From NCBI GenBank assembly GCA_039720395.1, contig CM077827.1, positions 14,671,615 to 14,735,614 of the forward strand: 64,000 nucleotides of DNA. Direction: 5' to 3'. The stretch is from Liquidambar formosana. Its lineage: Eukaryota > Streptophyta > Magnoliopsida > Saxifragales > Altingiaceae. The translations under genes and the position numbers were made by a program. Of the stretch, positions 34,487 to 41,875 are shown piece after piece. Within the stretch, counting starts at the first letter, position 1; each line of letters opens with the position of its first letter. The notes under the pieces are model-generated. The model was given only the letters and a program-made list of their open reading frames with translations. It had not been told where the DNA came from and did no database searches.

Positions 34487-34847
34487 TATGGTGGTATTCT
34501 GAAACAAAAAGCTGATGAAGAATAATTAGTACGCTTTACATCAAGAATCTAGAATTCCTCCTAGAAAAATTATAGTGCTATTAAAAAAGAAATTTTAAGT
34601 ATTGTTTTATACATTTCAAAATTCCAATCTGACCTTTTAAATTAAAAGTTTTTTATTAAGAGTTGATTGTAAGAGTGCCTAGACAGTTTTAGAAAAATAT
34701 GTCAAAAATATTGCCTCAAGACAAATTTTTGTCTAATGGCAAGCCATTTTAAGTGTTTCCGATTTTGAAATACAATTTATCAAAGGAGAAAACAATAGCC
34801 AACCTGATTTCCTTTCTCAGGAATTCTTGCAGGGTTCTCATGGGTGA
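34487..34847 (+). pseudogene. Viral RNase H C-terminal part and end of ORF1
   Basis: It continues the RNase H region after the hAT-like insertion with several stops. It ends in a readable C-terminus (PDFLSQEFLQGSHG) and a stop TGA at 34,845-34,847, which overlaps the ORF2 start. Confidence 0.7.
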
Positions 34848-36068
34848 TAAACCCAAACCAACCAGTAAAGCAGACTATGCTATGAAAAAGAAAGAATCTC
34901 CTTTTTCTAAAACACCTTCATTTCACTCTATCCCATTTACACAGCATGACCTTCGACCCATAGGTACTCGGCCTCCATTATCCCATTTAGGGAAACAATC
35001 AGATCCTCCACATTCGTTCTTTACTACGCCAAACTCATTTGCTCCATTGGACTTCCCAGAACTTCCAAGATCTTCTAACCCTTCAAAAGGACAAACATTT
35101 TCCAAAGTAGTGGCCAGTCCTTCTCATTCAACATCCTCTCTAGTAGTACAGAACCCATCACAATTCTCAGAGCCTTTAATTCTTCCAGGAAATGTAGTTC
35201 CTTCTCAATACATTTATAACCATAACCTCTTGCCCATAATAGCCATAGAATCTGAATTCAGGGCAGCAACTGCCTACCAAGTATCTTAACAAGTATTTCT
35301 TCCTTAACAACATTGGCTTTCTCCTCTTGGAGATAAGTCTCAAACTTATTATGAATTTATTCTTGTTGATACAGATGCTGCCTTAATTACCCATGTTCCA
35401 GACAAAGAAAATGCAGCACATTCTAAATATAGGATCCTTAAGGTTCTATCATATTCTAATTGGAATCAAGCTCTCCATATTCCCAAAAAATTCTCATAAG
35501 AATATTATCCTCCAGCTTATACCTATTTTGATTACATCGATGCTTGGTATAGAACATTTTCTTTCCAAAATTCTACAGTCCACAAATTCCCAGCCTGGTT
35601 TAACAAATGGTTTTTCTGGTTTGGTCTAGAGAACCAAATACTTCCTCCTCTTGTTCTAAAGGGATTTGAACATTTCTTCAATCATTCATCATTCCTAGAA
35701 CAAGAACATAGTCCCCCTTTTCTTATTTTCCTTGCCTTATTCCAGCTCCTATGGATCTCTAAATGGGACTATGTCATTTCACCCATTAGATCTCATCCTT
35801 TTACTTCCCATTTATGTCGACGGTTCTCCTTAAAATGGTGGGATTGTACTAATGCTCAAAAAGCATATGTCCCAAATATCATTATTTTCTTTCAAAGAAA
35901 TCCCAAGTATGGCAAACGATCAATCCAAGAAAATTCTACAAGTGAATTTCTAGCAGTTAAATCCAAACAACAATCCAAAATAGCGTAATCCAAATCCAAG
36001 TCAGAGTACAAAAAATATTTGCTTGAGGCTCTATTACAAGTAGATTTAGATGAAGAACAATTAGATTA
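34840..36068 (+). pseudogene. Viral ORF2, function unknown
   Basis: ATG at 34,840, overlapping the ORF1 stop by eight bases. The first 149 codons are open (MGDKPKPTSKADYAMKKKES, then a Ser/Pro/Phe-rich stretch) to a TAA at 35,287-35,289. The remainder is readable in broken frames to a TAA at 36,066-36,068, with aromatic-rich blocks (WISKWDYVISP, FSLKWWDC) and a basic-acidic tail. I recognise no domain. Florendoviruses have a second ORF of unknown role in this position, so the call is positional. Confidence 0.6.
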
Positions 36069-36353
36069 AGCTTCCTCATCCCATCCTTTCAACCAGAATG
36101 AGGATGATTGTTATGGACTTGAATTTTTCTCACAGATGTAACCCATTTGCCATTTCAGTATAGGAATAATGTTAAGCCTAGCCAAGGCTTCCAAAATTAA
36201 TTCAGGCTCTACATCCACCGACACATCAATCCAGTGAATAGTTCATTGGATTCCATTATTACGTGTGAATCAACAAATCTAGACATCATTATTTTCAAGA
36301 ATAGCTTTCGGCACCAAAGGACAAGAATAGTAAAAAAAAAAAAAAAAAAAAAA

Positions 36354-36774
36354 GTACCTCAGTACTTATTGTTCACTGTTCACATCATGCCTACTTTTGT
36401 CAAGCCTACTTTTGTCGGCCACATTTCTGCTTTCCAGCTCCACGAGATAACTATGAGATATTCTACCATCTTCTAGCAGCAACAAGAAGACAAGCACAAT
36501 TTACGGATTTGTTTGGAATCCGCCAAGGGTTTTACGGATTTGTTTAAAATCCGCCAATTCTTCGGTTATAAATAAGAATCAAAGTAATTGGTTCAGGCAT
36601 CCTGTAATTCCACTTCTCTCGAAGCCTTTCTCTATTTCTTAACCCTCTCTTCTTACTATAAGCCTTCTGTTTTTTCTTTTCTCAACCAACCTTTGTAAGT
36701 ATTTCTTTCTCTATTTTCAGTATTGTAATTTTTAGAATTTAGTATTTGTAATATCTACTTTTATTCTTGGGTCA
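36354..36774 (+). promoter_or_regulatory. Viral promoter region, copy 1
   Basis: Follows an A-run (36,332-36,353). It contains the direct repeat ACGGATTTGTTTRRAATCCGCCAA twice (about 36,503-36,560), then TATAAATA at 36,567-36,574 and a CT-rich leader. It lies upstream of the tRNA-Met site, as expected for the pregenomic RNA promoter. It is repeated at 37,089-37,514. Confidence 0.8.
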
Positions 36775-36782
36775 TTCAATTT

Positions 36783-36795
36783 TGGTATCAGAGCC
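36783..36795 (+). other. Viral minus-strand primer binding site
   Basis: TGGTATCAGAGCC, complementary to the initiator tRNA-Met 3' end. In Caulimoviridae this marks the conventional genome origin and the minus-strand discontinuity. Confidence 0.9.
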
Positions 36796-36973
36796 AAGTT
36801 GCATTTTACTTATGAGAATTTTATTTATTTTGTATTTGATTTGATATGGTTTTAAATTGATCTCTCTATTTTCCGGTATACTGTGTTAGGTGTTAAGGCG
36901 TGTGATTGCTGTGTGGTCACCATAACAATGTGAAAATAGTCAATTTCTAGGATTTCAGTCTCTTAAATACAAA

Positions 36974-37050
36974 ATGAATATATTTTTCAGAAGTAATTCT
37001 ACTAGGTTTAATACTTCATCTGGTGAACCAAGTATGAGAAGTTCTGTTTC
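36974..37050 (+). pseudogene. Viral ORF1 start, truncated after ~25 codons
   Basis: ATG at 36,974 opens MNIFFRSNSTRFNTSSGEPS and stays open until an A-run near 37,051, beyond which the sequence is the second promoter copy. This is probably the start of the polyprotein whose body lies at 28,775-34,847; the connecting N-terminal movement-protein part is absent from the window. Confidence 0.55.
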
Positions 37051-37088
37051 AAAAAAAAAAAAAAAAAAAAGAAAAAAGAAGAAAAAAA

Positions 37089-37514
37089 GTACTTCAGTAC
37101 TTACTGTTCACTGTTCACATCATGCCTACTTTTGTCAACATCATGCCTCTTTTGTTTGGCCACATTTCTGCTTTTCAGCTCCACCAGACAACTGTGAGAT
37201 ATTCTACCATCTTCCGGCAACAACAAGAAGACAAGTACAATTTACGGATTTGTTTAGAATCTGCCAAGGGTTTTACAGATTTGTTTGAAATCCGCTAATT
37301 CTTAGGTTATAAATAAGAACCAAAGTAGTTGGTTCAGGCATCTTGTAATTCCTCTTCTCTCGAAACCTCTTTCTATTTATTAACCCTCTTTTCTTACTAT
37401 AAACTTTTTGTCTTTTCTTTTCTCAACCAACCTTTGTAAATATTTCTTTATTTATTTTCAGTATTGTAATTTTTAGAATTTAGTAATTGTAATATCTACT
37501 TTTATTCCTGGGTC
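37089..37514 (+). promoter_or_regulatory. Viral promoter region, copy 2, ending at the host junction
   Basis: Direct repeat of 36,354-36,774 with scattered substitutions, TATA at 37,308-37,315, and again preceded by an A-rich run (37,051-37,088). It stops at GGGTCA, eight bases short of where the primer site would begin, and is followed directly by duplicated host DNA. Confidence 0.8.
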
Positions 37515-37752
37515 AACCTTAACTCATCACATGCTCGGGTTCTAGTACAATTAAAATTAAACAAATAGCATGCTTCCAAATAAAAAAATCAAACTTATAT
37601 TTATGTTTAGGTCAAATGGGTACAATTAAATGTAGTTTAAGGTTTAAATTACAGTCTTTTTATTTTTATTTTTTATTTTTTATTTTTAACTATAGATATT
37701 TAGTTGGAATTAAATCAAATGTATATGGTAATAAAAATATTTATTTAACATT
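37515..37752. repeat. Right copy of the ~230-bp duplication flanking the viral insert
   Basis: Matches 28,548-28,774 from AACCTTA to TTTAACATT, with about four substitutions and small insertions in A/T runs. Positions 37,753-37,934 after it are plain AT-rich DNA. Confidence 0.85.
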
Positions 37753-37939
37753 ATGTTTTAATTACTCTTAAAATGTAGGTTTCACATAGAATGTCAAGTG
37801 TTTAGTCACATAAAAATATGTGAAGTGTCCGTCAATTATTTAGATGACGTTTAGAATTAAGACAGGGTTGAGACTTAGAGACTATACTGGGATACGACAA
37901 TAAAGTTTAATATTTATATTAGGAGAAAAAACCTAATCT

Positions 37940-38269
37940 TGTTATGAATATTAAAGATTGAGTGGACAATTGAGTGGATGTCCACACCCCCTCCACTTTG
38001 TGATAATGGGAACACCACTTCATAAGTGGGTTAGGTAATCCCATCATGTGGACCTAATTCAAACAAAGATAAAAGGAGAAGAATTCGGAGAGAAAGAAGA
38101 GGTGTATTCGGAGAGTTAGGAGAGAATGAAGTGAGGAGATTGAGACAGTGTGTCTCAAAGAGTTTTGCTGATCCTTATATAATGTTTATACATTCAGATG
38201 GAAATCAAAGAAGATGAATGAGAAATTTATTCTCCTCACAACTTGTTCTAAATTCTTGGTTTTTCAACA
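37940..38269 (+). repeat. Copia-P 5' LTR (330 bp)
   Basis: TGTTATG to TTCAACA, with TATATAA at 38,176-38,182 as likely TATA box. It differs from the right LTR near 38,049, 38,098 and 38,216. Confidence 0.95.
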
Positions 38270-38271
38270 CG

Positions 38272-38283
38272 TTATCAGCACGA
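38272..38283 (+). other. Copia-P primer binding site candidate
   Basis: TTATCAGCACGA, two bases after the LTR. It does not match a tRNA 3' end. It resembles the internal (half-tRNA) primer sites seen in some plant Copia elements; this is from recall. Confidence 0.55.
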
Positions 38284-38460
38284 ATTGTTCAAGGAATTTG
38301 GGAGCAATATCATACTACCACCATCTTCTTTCTTAACCAATTTGGTTGTGGTAAGTTGGTAAGTTGGTATGTTCTAAACCAATTTGATTGTGGTAAGTTG
38401 GTATGCTCTTAACCAATTTGGTTGTGAATTGGTTTTTACTCTAAATTATATACTTGAATG

Positions 38461-38910
38461 GATGAATCCATCTTCTCTTCCTGAAACAAGAGAAGATTTA
38501 AAAATAAAACTTGAAGTTTTATAAATAAATAAAAGGAGTGATGATTTATTTTCTCTTCTTGAAGTAAGAGAAAGATTTGAAAACTTGAAGTTTTCTATAT
38601 GAAAAGTTATTATTTACATGTTATCTTCATGAAGGAAGAAACAAATTTCAATCTCCAAAATTTTCTATAAGAAAAGTTGTTGTTCATATATTCTCTTCCT
38701 GAAGCAAGAGAAAATTTAAAATAAAACCTGAAGTTTTATAATTAAAAAGGAAAAAGGGTAACAATTCATCTTCTCTTCCTGAAGTAAGAGAAAGATCTGA
38801 AAACCAGAAGTTTTCTATTAAAAAAAAAAAAAAAGTTATTATTCATCTGTTCTCTTCCTGAAGCAAGAGACAAATTTCAAAACCTGAAGTTTTAGAAATA
38901 ATGAATAAAG
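38461..38910. repeat. Imperfect repeats with CTTCCTGAAG core (Copia-P)
   Basis: About six copies of a 60-80-bp phrase containing TCTCTTCCTGAAGYAAGAGA and CTGAAGTTTT. Each copy can pair with itself (TCTCTT...AAGAGA). The block lies where gag would normally be. Confidence 0.75.
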
Positions 38911-39195
38911 TCTCAATTTAATTGAATAAAGTGATGGTCAATGATGACCAAATTAAATTGAGTAATATATTTCTCTATTATGTGTTATGCAACTTCTTTA
39001 GATGCTTGTAAAATTTTGGTGAAAATTCGTGGGTGCACCTTAACTTTTGCTTTAGTTAGCATAGAAGAACACACAAAAATCTGCTCTTGTTTTACTACGA
39101 ATTGACTGTCAACGTCACCTCTGTTGTCAGTCAACTTCTCTCAGATTTACTGGTAACTTCACTGTGTCAGCTTAAAGTATGTCATTTTATGATAA

Positions 39196-39585
39196 AAACC
39201 ACCAGAAGTGGAATAATGGAATACCAAACCACCAGAAGTGGATTAATGACATATCAAACCACTAGAAGTGGAGCAATGAAATATCAAACTACCAGAAGTG
39301 GAATGAATATATTTGGTGTGGAAAAATAAAATACCAAACCACTAGAAGTGGATTAATGACATATCAAACCACTAGAAGTGGAGCAATGAAATATCAAACC
39401 ACCAGAAGTGGAATGAATATATTTGGTGTGGAAAAATAAAATACCAAACCACTAGAAGTGGATTAATGAAATACCAAACCACTAGAAGTGGAGCAATGAA
39501 ATATCAAACCACCAGAAGTGGAATGAATATATTTGGTGTGGAAAAATAAAATACCAAACCACTAGAAGTGGAATGACACTGAAGA
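39196..39585. repeat. 30-bp repeats with a 110-bp higher-order period (Copia-P)
   Basis: The motif ACCACTAGAAGTGGA, itself CCACT...AGTGG palindromic, repeats about every 30 bp. The longer phrase GAATGAATATATTTGGTGTG recurs at 39,301, 39,411 and 39,521, giving an exact 110-bp higher-order unit. Confidence 0.9.
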
Positions 39586-40206
39586 AATAAGCATCGATTT
39601 ATAGAATAAACCTACGAGATAAGTGTTTTAAGTAAATACTTGGTTGAGGTTTTGTGTGTTATACTGTGTTGACAGCACGAACCCATTTTACCATTTAATT
39701 CATAACTTTAGTTCTAGTTATGATTTTGAGATGAAACGAATTGGATTTTGTCACTGACTTGTTGGGCTAACATCCTACCAATTTTCGTGTCATTGGGTGA
39801 CCATTTGATATTTTTTGCGTAATTATTTCGTGGTACACCTGAATCTGGGATTTCTACTAGACAACACTAACTCAATATTGAAAAATATTTTTGAATGGGT
39901 TTTGCTAGGTATTTCTCTACCAAATTTTGAGGTTACAAAGTACATTTGATATACTTTTAAGTGATATAAACCCCAAAGCCCATTTCTTTTTGGATTGAAC
40001 ATATAAAAATTCATTTATACGCATCACAAATTGTTTTCACTAAAATTTCAGATTTGGTCATTGTACTTGGAGCAGATTACAGATTTTTTTTGCCACTTAT
40101 TAGTAGCATTTTGAGAACTAGAGAGACCAATTGGAGATATTCTCTGCAGCCCATTAAGAATACTCCCCCTGTTGTAATAAAAAAAAAAAAAAAAATAGGA
40201 CTTTTC

Positions 40207-40579
40207 TATAAATATCATGGCCATTCCTCCCCAAAACCCTCATCTCTGCAATGATGAATGGGTTTTTCACTTTCATGCTCCCATGGTACCTAGTTGTCAT
40301 TCTACTCATCTTCTGGATATTGGACTATTGTGTACATGAGGAGATTCCAATTATGCCAGTGGTCCCATTTCTGGTCTTTCTTGAAATTTTGCCATGTTAT
40401 TTGTTGCTAGTGTAAGTTTTGTATTTTCGATAATTATTATTTTTATTTTATTTTGATTCGTCTGTTTAGAAGTTGTGCTAAATATTCCAGTGTGTTATCT
40501 ATTTATGAATAGTATTTTGTTGTGTTCATTCATTTTGTGTGCTATTTTATCTGTTCGTTCTTTGAATTTAGCAAATAAA
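40207..40579 (+). other. Possible small transcription unit with 54-codon ORF
   Basis: TATAAATA (40,207-40,214), an ATG at 40,251 opening a 54-codon frame (stop 40,413-40,415), and AATAAA at 40,574, followed from 40,606 by a long A-rich run. The peptide is very hydrophobic (MLPWYLVVILLIFWIL), enough for one membrane span, with EEIPIMPVVPF after it. I recognise no family. It sits inside Copia-P and could be captured sequence or chance. Confidence 0.3.
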
Positions 40580-40605
40580 ACCATCTTCATTCTAGTAGCA
40601 GCAAC

Positions 40606-40730
40606 AAAAAAAAACAAAAAAACAAAAAAAAAAACAAAAAACAAAAAAAACAAAAAAACAAAACAAAAAAAACAAAAAATTTAAAAAAAATTTAAAAAAA
40701 AAAAGAAACAAAAAAAAAAAAAAAAAAAAG
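40606..40730. repeat. A-rich low-complexity tract
   Basis: About 125 bp of A with single C or G interruptions and a TTTAAAAAAAA duplication. It could be a degenerate poly(A) tail of the preceding segment. Confidence 0.8.
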
Positions 40731-40736
40731 TGAGAG

Positions 40737-41317
40737 CTACTCAATAGTAGCATTTTGGGTAGAACTAGAAGGATCAGTTGGAGGTTGCCTCTGTGGGCTG
40801 CCCGGAACCCTTTCTTGATCAATGATTTGATCAGTGAGCTTCTCCAGTGCCTCGACCCTTGGTGTGAGTCTGTTAGAATAGGAGTCCACCATTCTTTGTA
40901 ACTCTGTATTCTTTGTAACTCTGTATTCTCCGCTCTCAAAGCCCTCATCCTTCGATAGGCTCCGTCGAGCAACCCCTGGAGACGAGTGACCTGGTCACTT
41001 AGACTTTGCATGTGCACATTTCTGGTGTGCAAACGCCGAGCTATGTTAGCAGTAAATGTTGTGGCCTGAGCGCTGAGAGCCATGGAGTCTCTTATTATGT
41101 CCAGGTCAGACCGTTCAACCAATATTCTCTCATCACGAGGAGTGATGAGTCCCTCCGCTACTGCCGTTGCATTCGCAAGATTGTAAATTACAGAATCCTC
41201 AACTGTAAGGGGTTGGTTGTGAACATTTAGGAACCTTGGGTGCCAGACCTCTGGTTGTGTTGCTGGTGTTGTGTTTAAGTCAGGACGGTTTTGTGGGGCA
41301 GAGGAGGAAGAGGCCAT
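40737..41317 (-). pseudogene. Unknown coiled-coil protein gene, antisense inside Copia-P
   Basis: ATG at 41,317 opens MASSSSAPQNRPDLNTTPAT, then VWHPRFLNVHNQPLTVEDSV and a leucine/arginine-rich region (LSDQVTRLQGLLDG, MRALRAENTELQR) likely to form a coiled coil. A 17-bp tandem duplication (40,892-40,908 and 40,909-40,925) shifts the frame. Downstream, the alternative frame reads QPPTDPSSSTQNATIE and a stop at 40,737, so the intact protein was about 190 residues. I do not recognise the family. It is probably a retrotransposon accessory ORF carried in the reverse orientation. Its tail end is partly repeated at about 40,093-40,155. Confidence 0.6.
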
Positions 41318-41875
41318 GAGTTCGTAAGAGAGGATTTAGAAGAAGAGAGTTTTCTCTGAGGGTTGAATGGTTGGGGAAGAGTGTTTAAACACCTATAATC
41401 AAACTCTAGTTTTTAAAGAAAAACCGCCCTCACTCAAGCCAAGAACATATCGCAAAAACCAATGCATTGTTGGGAATCCAATGCTATTAAGGATTAATTA
41501 ATCCTCTCGAGATCTGCAACCGTTTGCCAATAATGTTGCCTTTTGATAAAATACTGCTGCTTTTAATCACATCTCGATACTGTAGTCCCCTCATCATGCT
41601 AATTGTGTCGGTTAGCAGATAAGGGTCTTGGGCTAATGGGTTAGGCGTGCCATGGCTTGGACATACCAGGTACTGGGCACTAGTGTGGGTTTGTTTGGAT
41701 AGGCCCGACAAGTGTTATTAGGCAGAAAGTATACCAGCCCATTGTTCTCACGCCAACAAGAACAGGAAACCCAAATGGTTTGAGCCCAGAAAAATATAAT
41801 GTGAAATAAATGGTAATATCACAGTGAGGTAAGAATTCACACCCCCAAACTAACAAAGTGATATTTTTACAGCAA
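41318..41875. other. Non-coding segment between reversed ORF and Copia-P pol
   Basis: No convincing frame or repeat. The text changes character to Copia integrase at about 41,876, marking the right edge of the foreign or rearranged segment. Confidence 0.5.

Larger units (their letters stand above)
28775..37514 (+). other. Endogenous caulimovirid (Florendovirus-like), rearranged and decayed
   Basis: About 8.7 kb, or 7.8 kb without the inserted hAT-like element, near the size of a full caulimovirid genome. In order it holds: movement-protein-like region, coat-protein region with zinc knuckle, aspartic protease, RT, RNase H, a second ORF overlapping the end of the first, a promoter with TATA box, a tRNA-Met primer site, the ATG start of the first ORF, and a second promoter copy. 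The order is circularly permuted: the polyprotein start lies at the right end and its downstream part at the left. Many stops and frame changes make it non-coding. Two ORFs with an overlapping stop/start fit the Florendovirus layout; assignment is by recall of the genus organisation. Confidence 0.88.

Noticed and set aside
28775..37514. Gypsy LTR retrotransposon instead of a virus
   Set aside because: There is no integrase and no LTR pair. The YIDD-type RT, overlapping second ORF, single promoter-primer region and circular permutation fit Caulimoviridae.
28548..37752. The flanking ~230-bp repeats as LTRs of the viral insert
   Set aside because: They lack TG/CA ends, primer site and purine tract. 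The virus has its own promoter and primer site well inside the right end.
38176..38412. Short ORF beginning in the Copia-P LTR and continuing past the primer site
   Set aside because: It crosses the LTR boundary into simple repeats and has no gag likeness.
40592..40735. Poly-F extension of the minus-strand ORF
   Set aside because: It is out of frame after the 17-bp duplication and reads the A-rich tract backwards. The natural stop is at 40,737 in the other frame.
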